Below are positions 1 to 8,803 of a stretch of DNA of 64,000 bases, piece after piece (position 1 is the first letter of the stretch; every line of letters begins with the position of its first letter). The DNA comes from Clostridia bacterium. Lineage in GTDB: Bacteria; Bacillota; Clostridia; Oscillospirales; Acutalibacteraceae. A program made the position numbers and the translations under genes. The DNA is taken from positions 1-64,000 of the forward strand of contig JAGBHV010000073.1 in assembly GCA_017935325.1 (NCBI GenBank), read 5' to 3'. Under the pieces are notes generated by a model. It had not been told where the DNA came from. It saw only the letters and a list, made by a program, of their open reading frames with translations, and did no database searches.

Positions 1-946
1 CGATGAATGCCTTGTTGACCATATCCATTTCTTTCTTACAGTCTTTGTACTTGAAGTCCTGTTCTTTGCCGCCAACGATAGCGTTAAGCTCTGCAAGGTC
101 GTTGGGAACAGTCCAGTCAAGAGTGATGTTTGAGAACGGAGCCTGAGTACCCCAACGAGAAGGAGTATTTACGCCGTAAATGAATGATTCGATGCATTTT
201 TTAACCTGCTCATATGACAAGTTATCAGCCTTTACAAAGGGAGCAAGATATGTGTCAAATGATGAGAAAGCCTGTGCGCCTGCCCATTCATTCTGCATGA
301 TACCGAGGAAGTTTACCATCTGATTGCAAAGTGTTGCAAGATGTTTTGCAGGAGCAGATGTAATTTTACCTGTTACGCCACCAAGACCTTCTTTAATGAG
401 CTGTTTGAGAGACCAACCTGCACAGTAACCTGTAAGCATAGAAAGGTCGTGAAGATGAATGTCAGCATTTCTGTGAGCGTCTGCAATCTCACGGTCATAG
501 ATTTCTGAAAGCCAGTAGTTAGCAGTGATCGCACCTGAGTTTGAAAGAATAAGACCACCGACAGAATATGTTACAGTTGAGTTTTCTTTAACTCGCCAGT
601 CATTGATATTAACATAGTTATCAACAAGGTCTTTATAGTCAAGGAGTGTTCCTTTGATATTACGAAGCTTTTCACGCTGTTTTCTGTAAAGAATGTATGA
701 CTTTGAAACATCAGCATAACCCGCCTGAACAAGAACTGATTCAACGCTGTCCTGAATATTTTCAACTGTGATAAGTGAATCCTCGATTTTGGGTTCAAAG
801 TCTGCAGTAACTTTGAGTGCAAGGAAATCAATTACGCTGTCATTATAATCTTTTTCACATGATTCGAAAGCCTGCTTGATGGCAGTCGCAATTTTAATGA
901 TATCAAAATCTACTATTTTTCCGTCTCTTTTCTGTACACGATACAT
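1..946 (-). CDS. nrdD: anaerobic ribonucleoside-triphosphate reductase, N-terminal part (cut by window edge)
   Basis: This is a class III ribonucleotide reductase, which reduces NTPs to dNTPs under anoxia with a glycyl radical in the cytoplasm. About 315 N-terminal residues are present; the glycyl-radical C-terminus lies beyond base 1. My translation begins MYRVQKRDGKIVDFD, and residues 1-90 look like an ATP-cone allosteric domain. The catalytic part then shows HLHDL at about 164-168, GYCAGWSL (Cys ~175) and TLCNQM (Cys ~207), which fit conserved NrdD segments. The ATG at 944-946 is preceded by GGAGGAAG. The gene has its own promoter and NrdR-box-like palindromes upstream (1001-1248), as expected for a dNTP-synthesis gene. 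The partner activase nrdG is not in view and may lie further downstream on the minus strand. Confidence 0.93.
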   Translation of the reverse strand, partial: MYRVQKRDGKIVDFDIIKIATAIKQAFESCEKDYNDSVIDFLALKVTADFEPKIEDSLITVENIQDSVESVLVQAGYADVSKSYILYRKQREKLRNIKGTLLDYKDLVDNYVNINDWRVKENSTVTYSVGGLILSNSGAITANYWLSEIYDREIADAHRNADIHLHDLSMLTGYCAGWSLKQLIKEGLGGVTGKITSAPAKHLATLCNQMVNFLGIMQNEWAGAQAFSSFDTYLAPFVKADNLSYEQVKKCIESFIYGVNTPSRWGTQAPFSNITLDWTVPNDLAELNAIVGGKEQDFKYKDCKKEMDMVNKAFI

Positions 947-1000
947 ATTTCTTCCTCCGTTATTATATATTTTCTTCTTTTTTTAGTGGCTACGGGCTAT

Positions 1001-1029
1001 ATTGTAGCACAAGATATCCTTCTTGTCAA
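1001..1029 (-). promoter_or_regulatory. promoter of nrdD
   Basis: Read on the minus strand, TTGACA (1029-1024) and TACAAT (1006-1001) are separated by exactly 17 bases, about 55 bases upstream of the nrdD start. An NrdR-box-like palindrome sits directly upstream of the -35 element. A degenerate half-match (1007-1022) lies inside the spacer, about 30 bases away. Confidence 0.75.
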
Positions 1030-1036
1030 CACTTTT

Positions 1037-1052
1037 TCACAATATATTGTGG
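1037..1052. promoter_or_regulatory. NrdR box A
   Basis: The 16-base site TCACAATATATTGTGG closely matches the NrdR consensus ACACwATATwTwGTGT. NrdR is the nucleotide-sensing repressor of ribonucleotide reductase genes. The site abuts the -35 element of the nrdD promoter. Confidence 0.75.
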
Positions 1053-1159
1053 TGTTTTTAATAAATTTTTCTAAATGTGGTATACTGTTTGAATAAATAT
1101 ACAAGTCCGAAAAGCTGATAAAAGGGCTTACAAACCGCATAGCATCAAGCTTTTCAGAC

Positions 1160-1248
1160 ATTTTACGGCAAAATTTTCCATACCACAATATGTAGTATGA
1201 AAAAGAATATTTATGGGATAGAAAAACGCAAGACACAATATCTAGTGT
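1160..1248 (-). promoter_or_regulatory. NrdR boxes B and C with a possible distal nrdD promoter
   Basis: Two more matches to the NrdR consensus lie at 1183-1198 (CCACAATATGTAGTAT) and 1233-1248 (ACACAATATCTAGTGT), with centres 50 bases apart. A possible minus-strand promoter, TTGTGG (1188-1183), 17 bases, TAAAAT (1165-1160), overlaps box B. Most of the 368-base stretch 947-1314 is therefore regulatory. The short ORF that could be read through it overlaps these sites and has no ribosome binding site. Confidence 0.6.
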
Positions 1249-1280
1249 TATCGAAATCAAGAAAATGTATAAAAATTGAT

Positions 1281-1308
1281 AAAAAAGGATACCTTAAAGA
1301 AGGTATCC
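1281..1308 (-). terminator. terminator of the small Ig-like protein gene
   Basis: GGATACCTT (1287-1295) pairs with AAGGTATCC (1300-1308) around a four-base loop. Six T residues follow on the minus strand (1286-1281). Confidence 0.85.
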
Positions 1309-1314
1309 GAAAAC

Positions 1315-1734
1315 TCAATACCAAATCCAGCCAAAGAACAAAATATAGATTATCCATTGACGGGAGCTGAATTTCACTTCGATTTCCGCAGTATCGGTTA
1401 CAGTGTTACCGTTATCATCTGTTACCTTTACAGTAATTTCAGCAATTCCCCTTTCACCTGCTATTACATAGCCTTCCTCGTCAACTGTGAAAATGCTTTC
1501 ATCTGATGAAAAATATTCAACTCTGAAACCGAGGTTTTTGTCATTTGTGCGGACCGTTACGTTGACTCCCTGCTTACCTCTATATCTTACTGTCATATCT
1601 TCAATTTCAACGCTTTCAACCTTACCTGCAGGTTTTTGTGCTTTAATTTGTGTTGCCGATGACGAAATATTTACACCAAATAACATAAATACTGCCAGCA
1701 TCAATGATATTACGCGAGAAAATCTGATTTTCAT
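1315..1734 (-). CDS. small secreted Ig-like (BIG2-type) protein with FFGWIWY C-terminus
   Basis: This is a 139-residue exported protein of unknown role. Residues 1-28 form a signal peptide with hydrophobic core VISLMLAVFMLFGV. Residues ~38-120 resemble one bacterial Ig-like domain, with VTVRTNDKNLGFRVEYFSSD and GIAEITVKVTDDNGN; the pattern of strands resembles BIG2 modules of surface adhesins. The last 14 residues, WIIYILFFGWIWY preceded by Q, form a hydrophobic, Trp-rich tail that ends the protein with no basic residues and no LPXTG. The same ending occurs in the NlpC/P60 protein at 48774-50717, so the tail is probably a membrane or sorting signal. It is a single gene with its own terminator. 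Domain assignment is by eye, and the tail function is inference. Confidence 0.75.
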   Translation of the reverse strand: MKIRFSRVISLMLAVFMLFGVNISSSATQIKAQKPAGKVESVEIEDMTVRYRGKQGVNVTVRTNDKNLGFRVEYFSSDESIFTVDEEGYVIAGERGIAEITVKVTDDNGNTVTDTAEIEVKFSSRQWIIYILFFGWIWY

Positions 1735-1805
1735 TCTTTATTCCCCCATTCGTTATTTCTACTATAACATAAAATATACACCTTTTGCAATATTTTTAAC
1801 GAAAA

Positions 1806-1830
1806 AGCTCCCTTGAAAATCAAGGGAGCT
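1806..1830 (-). terminator. terminator of the GLUG dockerin gene
   Basis: AGCTCCCTTGA (1806-1816) pairs perfectly with TCAAGGGAGCT (1820-1830) around AAA. On the minus strand the stem is followed by TTTT and, after a short gap, a further T run. Confidence 0.85.
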
Positions 1831-1834
1831 GAAT

Positions 1835-4800
1835 TCAATCAGAATAACTCTGGTCAATTCCACCAACGCCGATGCCTATATCTTCCATAATCAATGCATC
1901 GTTTTCATCAACTGATCCGTCATGGTTTACGTCCATTGCCTCGAGCTGTGCCGATGAGAACTGTTCGGGTTTATACCAACCGTAAATATACATTTTAGTG
2001 ATAAATGAATCGTTTGCATTTACATCGCCGTCGCAATCCACATCGCCGTAAATTATAACAGACAACTCTCTGTATACCGTTCCGCTCGAATCGAGCAATA
2101 CAACTCTATCACCTGTGCCAATCTTTTCTTCCTCTGTTTTTACAGCTGAATCTTTATTGTATACTGCAGCATTTGTATTTTTCAACTGCAAGCAAAGGCT
2201 CTTCACAGTATAAGAATTGATTGAGAGATTATATATATAATCCTGACCGAGTTTTATAGTTGCATTATCTTTAAGTTCATGATAATCAGCGCGGAGAACA
2301 CCATTTTCGTCAACGTAGTATACCGGGTCTACGACACTGAATTTACCTGAATATTTGCTTATATCATCTTTTGTCGATATTATTGGTGTATCAACATAAT
2401 ACCTTTCAAAATCAATCGTGGCAATCTTTTCAGGTATTATATATTCCTGAACAACCTCATTACCTTCTTCATCGTAAACAGGGTCAGGTTCCTGAACATT
2501 GATTATTTTGCCGTCGGTAAGATAAACAATGTTTGATTCATCAACACCTGCACCATCATAGATGTTGAAAGTGCCGTTTGAATAAACAGCTACCTTTGTA
2601 TTATCAAAGATTGTACCATCAAAGAAATTGAATACACCGTCAGCAACGTAAATTGCGCCCTTTGTTGTTGTATTTTCTGTAACTTTACCGCCGTACATCT
2701 CGATTGTGTCTGCTGATTTAATTGCACTTTCTATATTATCAGCACCGAAAATCACAGTACCTGAATAAATTTTGACTGTGCCATCCTGAACATCAACCAA
2801 AGTGTCTGCAGTTACATTTGTACCATTGATATAAATCACATCAGTGTCAAATACATCTGCATGGTTACCGAAAGAAAGAACTGCACCTTCAACAACTTTA
2901 AACATCGGTCCTTCAAAACCTTCAGAAACAGAAATTGTATGCGGAGCTCCGTCTGATACAAATGTAATATCGCTCTTTATGATAACTGTTTCTTTCAATG
3001 TAATATCATCAATGACTTCAATAATAGCGGGTTTATCACCTATGTCTGCCATTGCTTCTTCTATAGATGTATACGGAACCTCATCAGACTCGAAGAAACT
3101 TGCTTTAAGCACATATTTAATTTCATTTGCAAGCCTACCGCTTGAATTCATATGCCACTGAATTTCGCCTTCAGGAGTAATAGCACAAAGGCCGGCATTC
3201 ATAGCAGTAAATTTACCTTCTGCAATCTGTGCACCTTCGTAATAAGTTTCAGGAGTAACAGTAACAATGGGTGATGAATAAACTGATTTTGCCATCATTG
3301 TAATTTTTTCGCCTGTAGGCAGGAAAACATCATTTGATGCATCGATATAACCGCCTGCATAGAAATTAAGTGTGCCTTCATTATAAACACCGTTACCGCT
3401 TACAGTTGCTGTATTGTTATAAACTGAACCATCATATAACATTACTTTACCGTTCTGGGCGATTGAAATTGCACCGCCGTATGAAGCGGAGTTAAGATAA
3501 ATTGAGCCGCCACGCAGGTTAACAGTGCCGCCGCCTACATACATTGCGCCACCTTCACCTGATGTATTGTTATGAATATCAGCACCGGTTTCAATGTTAA
3601 CTTCACCACCGGCATTAAATATTGCACCGCCTGCAAGTTTTGCGCTGTTGTTAGCCATTTCAATAGCGTATATGTTTACATCGCCCTTGTTGTAAATAAC
3701 ACCACCTGCCTGAATAGCAGTACCGTCAGTTACACTACCGCCATAGAAATTAACTTCACCCTGGTTATAAACAAAACCACCATTAAGTGCTGTATTATCT
3801 GTTGTAAATACATCATAACAGTTAAATGTACCGCCTTTTTCAACAGTGATAAGTGAGCTTGCAAACTCAGTGTTTGTAATATCAGTAACATTATTACCAT
3901 CAATAACAAGTGTCTCGTAAGTTGCGTCATCAGCACCGAAATTAAGAACACCGCCATTTTTAACTGTAAATACCTGATCAAAATAATGCTGAACTCTTGT
4001 GACTGTAATTGTATCATCAGTAGGAATAATAGTTACATTACCTGTAACTATAACCTCTGAACCTATGTTCAGGTCATCCGTAATTTCAATTATACCTGTA
4101 CCGGTACCGATTTTTGCCGAGGCCTCTGAAAGAGTTTTATAATATGATGTTTCATTAGTGCTGATAACTTTACATATAAGACCCTTTTTAAGGTATTCAA
4201 CACTCTCAACAGAAATATCATACAAATCATAGTCAGCAGATGAAACAAAAGTAACAAGCTGAGGATAGTTTACAAAAAATTCTGTATCAGGAGTAGGATC
4301 CCAGAAATCATGAGAAAATCCTGCAAGACTGCTCATAGCATTTGAACCGGTCATCTGTGTTGTTCTGAGACCTGTTGCATGGCTGTCGTCAACTGCATAT
4401 CTTTCTTTATCAAAATAGGAATTTTCAATTGTACCGTTTGTAAGTACACCAACAATCGCATTGATATCGTCGGAGCTTTCATCAGTTCCTACAACATTGC
4501 CGATTGAATATGTACAGTTGATATTACTTTGCTGCATAAGCTGACCTGCAATGCCACCTGCTTTTGATTCTGCAGAAACAGTACCTGTATTATAACAGTT
4601 TGAAACAGTTGCGCCACCGCTGATTCTGCCTGCTATACCTCCGGCATATGATTCTGTAGCAGTGACTGAACCTGCATTGAAAGAACATGAAATACTACCG
4701 ACTGTATCACCGGGAATACCACCTTCAGTTTCACCTACGATACCGCCGACTGATGTCTTACCTGTAACAGTGTTATTTGAACAACAAGTACTGATATTTG

Positions 4801-6517
4801 AACCCAGCATTACATAACCGACAATACCACCAACACGTTCCTCACCTGTTACGTCAGAGTAAATACTTGATGTTTCAACAATTATGCCGTCGTTACCATT
4901 TTCACCAACTACACCACCAACATGATTAACACCGTTTACAGTTGTATAAATAACCTTAACACCATGAATTCTACCATAGTTTATACCAACAACGGGAGCA
5001 ACAGCATCGCCACCATTTATGTATGATTCGGTAATAGTAAGGTCTGTTATCTGGGCATTTGTACCTATAGCACCGAAAAGACCTACGCCATCGCCCTCAG
5101 GAATATACATACCGCGGACGCTGAATCCGTTACCTGCAAATTCACCTGTGTACTCATTGAATTCTGAACCGATAGGAGTCCATATATTTGATTCACTGCC
5201 AAGTGTACCTATATTCAGAACAATACTGTTAAGAAGCATTGCATTAGCAGATGTATTCTGTGCAACACCTTCAAGTGTACCGTTTACAAGCCCTGCAAAC
5301 CATGCAAGCTCACGTGCATTATTGATAAGATAATATTTTCCGTCATTTGATATTTTCGGCTGAAGAACTGTTCCGTCCCAAAGATTCTGGTCAGCTTGCC
5401 ATGACATAATCGGATAACCTTTATTCTTATTCAGATAGTCATAATAGAAATTACCCGCAGAGCTGTTCATAATAGCAACAAAGCTATGTCTCTTCATTTC
5501 ATCTGAAGGCATAGGAATACCATTATCTTCCTTGCCTGTGAAAAGGTCTGAATCGTAATAACATTCAGTAATATCTGAAAGGTAGTAGAAAGCCGCAATA
5601 GCACCTGTAAGCCCCGGAGGGTCAGAAATCGAAGCAACTTCCGATGCATTATAGCAGGATGCGATATCACCAACATTGTTACCTACAATACCGCCTACAC
5701 GCAAATCACCTGAAATTTTACCTCTGTTATAGCAACTGATAACAATACTTGCAGAGTTTGTACCAACAATACCACCTACATATTTGCTTGTTGATGATAC
5801 TGAACCCATATTGTAAGACTGAGAAACTGTGCTGCCGTCAAAAGAACAACCCACGATACCGCCTGTACGATAACCTGTCGATTCAATTTCACCGGAAAAA
5901 CCGCAGAAAGAAATGTTGCTTTTTTTATTGAGATAACCGGAAATACCGCCCACGTCCTCAACGCCGGAAATCTTACTCTTTTCATCAACTACAACCTGAG
6001 TGATTGAACTTCCGTCACAAGCATATCCGCAGACTGCACCTACATATTTCCCGGCAGAAATGTTTGCATTGCTGATATTAAGATTTTTTACCTGACCATT
6101 TTCAACATAGCCAAGCAAGCCCTGATAACTGCTTAAGTTAGAAATATACAATCCGTAGATAGTGAAACCTCTGCCGTCAAGAATACCACTGAAAACTCTG
6201 CCGGTATTTCCATAGTCACCGATAGGAGTCCAGCTTTTGGGATTTTCCATATTCTCTACATCATTAAGATAAATGTCATTCATCAGACGCGCTTTCATAG
6301 TTGCATTACCGGCATCGCCATTAACCTGTGCTGCAAACCAAGCAAGGTCTTCCCCTGACTGAATAAGGTAAAAACCATCATTTGTTTGTGCGGGTATAAC
6401 CTGAGCGATACCTCCGGACCATATACCTGCCGCTAAAGATACAACGGAGGTTGTGCTCAGAGCCATAATCAAGGCAAGAACACAAACCAAAAATTTACTA
6501 AACCTCTTATATTTCAT
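1835..6517 (-). CDS. giant secreted GLUG/beta-helix protein with C-terminal dockerin
   Basis: This is a predicted surface or complex-bound adhesin of about 1560 residues. An upstream in-frame Met at 6553 exists, but the ATG at 6517-6515 has GGAGG seven bases before it and opens directly into a signal peptide (MKYKRFSKFLVCVLALIMAL), so I prefer it. Two blocks of GLUG-like repeats (GGIVG...CYN, about residues 130-290 and 480-690) contain many GGI(V/A)G turns. About residues 870-1055 and 1150-1300 are beta-helix-like ladders of short repeats such as GGAIFNAGGEVNI. The C-terminus (about 1490-1560) is a type I dockerin with two calcium loops, DVDCDGDVNAND and DVNHDGSVDEND. No catalytic domain is recognisable. 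The dockerin implies binding to a cohesin elsewhere. Confidence 0.87.
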   Translation of the reverse strand: MKYKRFSKFLVCVLALIMALSTTSVVSLAAGIWSGGIAQVIPAQTNDGFYLIQSGEDLAWFAAQVNGDAGNATMKARLMNDIYLNDVENMENPKSWTPIGDYGNTGRVFSGILDGRGFTIYGLYISNLSSYQGLLGYVENGQVKNLNISNANISAGKYVGAVCGYACDGSSITQVVVDEKSKISGVEDVGGISGYLNKKSNISFCGFSGEIESTGYRTGGIVGCSFDGSTVSQSYNMGSVSSTSKYVGGIVGTNSASIVISCYNRGKISGDLRVGGIVGNNVGDIASCYNASEVASISDPPGLTGAIAAFYYLSDITECYYDSDLFTGKEDNGIPMPSDEMKRHSFVAIMNSSAGNFYYDYLNKNKGYPIMSWQADQNLWDGTVLQPKISNDGKYYLINNARELAWFAGLVNGTLEGVAQNTSANAMLLNSIVLNIGTLGSESNIWTPIGSEFNEYTGEFAGNGFSVRGMYIPEGDGVGLFGAIGTNAQITDLTITESYINGGDAVAPVVGINYGRIHGVKVIYTTVNGVNHVGGVVGENGNDGIIVETSSIYSDVTGEERVGGIVGYVMLGSNISTCCSNNTVTGKTSVGGIVGETEGGIPGDTVGSISCSFNAGSVTATESYAGGIAGRISGGATVSNCYNTGTVSAESKAGGIAGQLMQQSNINCTYSIGNVVGTDESSDDINAIVGVLTNGTIENSYFDKERYAVDDSHATGLRTTQMTGSNAMSSLAGFSHDFWDPTPDTEFFVNYPQLVTFVSSADYDLYDISVESVEYLKKGLICKVISTNETSYYKTLSEASAKIGTGTGIIEITDDLNIGSEVIVTGNVTIIPTDDTITVTRVQHYFDQVFTVKNGGVLNFGADDATYETLVIDGNNVTDITNTEFASSLITVEKGGTFNCYDVFTTDNTALNGGFVYNQGEVNFYGGSVTDGTAIQAGGVIYNKGDVNIYAIEMANNSAKLAGGAIFNAGGEVNIETGADIHNNTSGEGGAMYVGGGTVNLRGGSIYLNSASYGGAISIAQNGKVMLYDGSVYNNTATVSGNGVYNEGTLNFYAGGYIDASNDVFLPTGEKITMMAKSVYSSPIVTVTPETYYEGAQIAEGKFTAMNAGLCAITPEGEIQWHMNSSGRLANEIKYVLKASFFESDEVPYTSIEEAMADIGDKPAIIEVIDDITLKETVIIKSDITFVSDGAPHTISVSEGFEGPMFKVVEGAVLSFGNHADVFDTDVIYINGTNVTADTLVDVQDGTVKIYSGTVIFGADNIESAIKSADTIEMYGGKVTENTTTKGAIYVADGVFNFFDGTIFDNTKVAVYSNGTFNIYDGAGVDESNIVYLTDGKIINVQEPDPVYDEEGNEVVQEYIIPEKIATIDFERYYVDTPIISTKDDISKYSGKFSVVDPVYYVDENGVLRADYHELKDNATIKLGQDYIYNLSINSYTVKSLCLQLKNTNAAVYNKDSAVKTEEEKIGTGDRVVLLDSSGTVYRELSVIIYGDVDCDGDVNANDSFITKMYIYGWYKPEQFSSAQLEAMDVNHDGSVDENDALIMEDIGIGVGGIDQSYSD

Positions 6518-6564
6518 AAATAAGCCTCCAAGGATTATTTTTAAGGCAAACAAATACCCATATA

Positions 6565-6593
6565 ATAATATACCAAATAAAGCAAAATTTCAA
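6565..6593 (-). promoter_or_regulatory. promoter of the GLUG dockerin gene
   Basis: Minus-strand TTGAAA (6593-6588) and TATTAT (6570-6565) are 17 bases apart, about 50 bases before the preferred start codon. Confidence 0.5.
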
Positions 6594-6657
6594 TGTTTTT
6601 TTATTAAAAATTATCAAAAATCCTTTATTTTTTTGGTATTGAACCTACAGACGTAAC

Positions 6658-6694
6658 AAAACTCCTGTTTTCATTTAACAAAACAGGAGTTTTT
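6658..6694 (-). terminator. terminator of the TVP38-galK-esterase operon
   Basis: ACTCCTGTTTT (6661-6671) pairs with AAAACAGGAGT (6680-6690). Flanking A and T runs extend the stem on both sides, so it could act in both directions. Confidence 0.85.
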
Positions 6695-6701
6695 AAAGAA
6701 T

Positions 6702-7526
6702 TTACATGTCAAATGTGATATTAAGCCATTTTGCAGAAAGCTCTACCCATCTTGAAGCATATTTGTTTTCAATCTGACAAACTTCTTTTGTTCCGGTTGA
6801 CATTCCGTGACCGCCAAAGGGGAAAATGTGAAGCTCAAACGGAATCTCTTTTGCAGAAAGAGCAGAAGCAAACATAAGAGAATTTCTTACCGGCACTGCA
6901 CCGTCTTCAGCTGTATGCCAGATAAAAGCAGGCGGAGTATCCTCTGACACATTATTTTCAAGCGAATATTTTTTCACAAGATTTTCGTCATCGCTGAACT
7001 TACCGAGAAGGTTTTCTCTTGTACCCATATGAGTAAGTTCACCGAAAGTAAGCACAGGATAGCAAAGAATTACAGCATTGGGCTTGTTACTTCCTGCCGG
7101 AATGCCAAGCTCATTGAATATTGACTCATCATTCCACATTGTGGCAAGACTTCCTGCAAGATGGCCGCCTGCAGAAAAACCGACAATAGCTATTTTAGCG
7201 GAATCTACGTTCCATTCTTCAGCATTTTTTCTGATAATTGACATTGCAAGAGATGCATCAAGTAACGGCTGACTGAATTCAGGCATTCTTCTTGAAGCGT
7301 TTTCTCCCACCGAATAGCGAAGCACAAAGCAACTCAGACCCATGGCAAGAAACTGATTTGCTATCGGTTCTGCTTCACGGTCAGAACACATTCCGTATCC
7401 TCCACCGGGAAAAATCAACATTGCAGGACGTTTATTTGTAGGATACTCAGGTGAAGTATCTCGGATATATGTATCTATAAAAACATCTTTTCTGTCTTCA
7501 TAAAGATAAATTCTTTCACACTTCAT
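6702..7526 (-). CDS. alpha/beta-hydrolase esterase (acetyl-xylan-esterase/BD-FAE-like)
   Basis: This 274-residue cytoplasmic alpha/beta hydrolase probably removes acyl groups from sugars or oligosaccharides. It has the oxyanion-hole motif FPGGGYG near residue 40 and the nucleophile elbow VGFSAGGHLAG (Ser ~119). The likely acid is the Asp in TAEDGAVPV, and the likely base is the His in GGHGMS near the C-terminus. No signal peptide is present. It is the last gene of an operon: galK ends two bases upstream, and a strong terminator follows. AGGAG lies before the ATG. Related proteins are often called xylan esterase or dienelactone hydrolase-like; the true substrate cannot be read from sequence. 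Confidence 0.82.
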   Translation of the reverse strand: MKCERIYLYEDRKDVFIDTYIRDTSPEYPTNKRPAMLIFPGGGYGMCSDREAEPIANQFLAMGLSCFVLRYSVGENASRRMPEFSQPLLDASLAMSIIRKNAEEWNVDSAKIAIVGFSAGGHLAGSLATMWNDESIFNELGIPAGSNKPNAVILCYPVLTFGELTHMGTRENLLGKFSDDENLVKKYSLENNVSEDTPPAFIWHTAEDGAVPVRNSLMFASALSAKEIPFELHIFPFGGHGMSTGTKEVCQIENKYASRWVELSAKWLNITFDM

Positions 7527-7528
7527 AA

Positions 7529-8803
7529 TTATTCTCCTAAAACCTTAACACCGCCGCAAGGACGAACAGACAATACATAACAGGCCTTTTCTCCGAATAC
7601 ATTTTTCATTTCTTCAAGATACTCGTCAAGCTTATCATTCGGAACAAATGCCTGCATTGTGCCTGCAAAACCGCCGCCGTGAACACGCCATGCACCGCAA
7701 TCCTTAAGGAGTCTTTCAGCGATACAAAGACCAATGCTTACAGGCTGGTCATTCGGTGCGGATGAAGGATAAACATTCTGATTGTACATATATGATGAAC
7801 GTCCGCTTTCGATAACACCTTTTTTGAAAGCTTCGAAATCGCCGTTATTAAGTGCTTCTGCTTCATAATCAACACGTGCATTATCACTGAAGAAATGCAT
7901 TGCGCGAAGCACTGCTCTGTCCCCTGCTTTTTCACGAACAAGTGCAACATTTTTGTTAAACTCCTCGGGACAAACTTCTCTTAAAACTTTTTTGCCGAAA
8001 ACTGCTGCAGCTGATTCCATTTCGCTTCTTACTGCGCCGTATTCAGGAGTAAGGTCTGCATGGCTTCCGCCTGTGTTTACAATACAAAGAGAATGTCCGC
8101 AAGATGCAAAATCAAAATCAAGCTTTGTGATAACAGGTTTCTTTGTATCTTCAAAATCAATTTTAACAAAGCCACCTACAGATGATGCCATCTGGTCCAT
8201 AAGACCGCAAGGTTTACCGAAATATTTATTTTCCGAGAACTGCGCAATCTGTGCAATTTCAACGGGTGAAACTTTGCCGTCATTGAACATATAGTTAAGA
8301 ATTGTGCCGATAAGAACTTCAAAAGCTGCAGAGCTTGAAAGACCTGAACCCGAAAGAACAGATGAAGTTGTATATGCGTCAAATGCACCTACTTTATATC
8401 CTCTTTCAATAAAGCCTGCATACATACCTCTGATAAGCTCACGAGAAGTTCCGTATGCATCTTCATGCACGTTCATATCGGTAATATCAACTGTATCCAT
8501 ATCATATCCTACAGATTTGACTCTTGTGATATTGCCGTCCTTTTTGGCACAGACTGCAACCGCATCAAGGTTGACTGCTGCTGCAAGAACCTTACCGTTG
8601 TTATGGTCTGTGTGGTTTCCGCAAACTTCAGTTCTGCCGGGTGCACTATAGAATGAGAGAGAATCGTTCTGTCCGTATTCCTCCTCAAACAGATTTATAA
8701 GAGAAACATATCTTTCTCTTTGTTCTGCTACTGATTCATCACTTACATATACTCTTCTGAGCTCTGAATCATATTCCCCTGAATTAATTTTTGATTTTAA
8801 CAT
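7529..8803 (-). CDS. galK: galactokinase
   Basis: Galactokinase phosphorylates D-galactose at C1 with ATP, the entry step of the Leloir pathway. The 424-residue protein has the galactokinase signature (PGRTEVCGNHTDHNNGKVL, about residues 55-75), the GHMP ATP loop SVLSGSGLSSSAAFEVL and a C-terminal GGGFAGTMQAFV motif, so all three GHMP-kinase motifs are intact. I chose the ATG at 8803, which has AGGTGA six bases upstream. A GTG three codons earlier is an alternative. The first bases overlap the end of the TVP38 gene by about 20 bases, suggesting translational coupling. No galT or galE is nearby. Confidence 0.93.
   Translation of the reverse strand: MLKSKINSGEYDSELRRVYVSDESVAEQRERYVSLINLFEEEYGQNDSLSFYSAPGRTEVCGNHTDHNNGKVLAAAVNLDAVAVCAKKDGNITRVKSVGYDMDTVDITDMNVHEDAYGTSRELIRGMYAGFIERGYKVGAFDAYTTSSVLSGSGLSSSAAFEVLIGTILNYMFNDGKVSPVEIAQIAQFSENKYFGKPCGLMDQMASSVGGFVKIDFEDTKKPVITKLDFDFASCGHSLCIVNTGGSHADLTPEYGAVRSEMESAAAVFGKKVLREVCPEEFNKNVALVREKAGDRAVLRAMHFFSDNARVDYEAEALNNGDFEAFKKGVIESGRSSYMYNQNVYPSSAPNDQPVSIGLCIAERLLKDCGAWRVHGGGFAGTMQAFVPNDKLDEYLEEMKNVFGEKACYVLSVRPCGGVKVLGE

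Noticed and set aside
997..1260. Possible 87-residue ORF upstream of nrdD on the minus strand
   Set aside because: It covers the NrdR boxes and promoter, has no ribosome binding site and has unusual composition.
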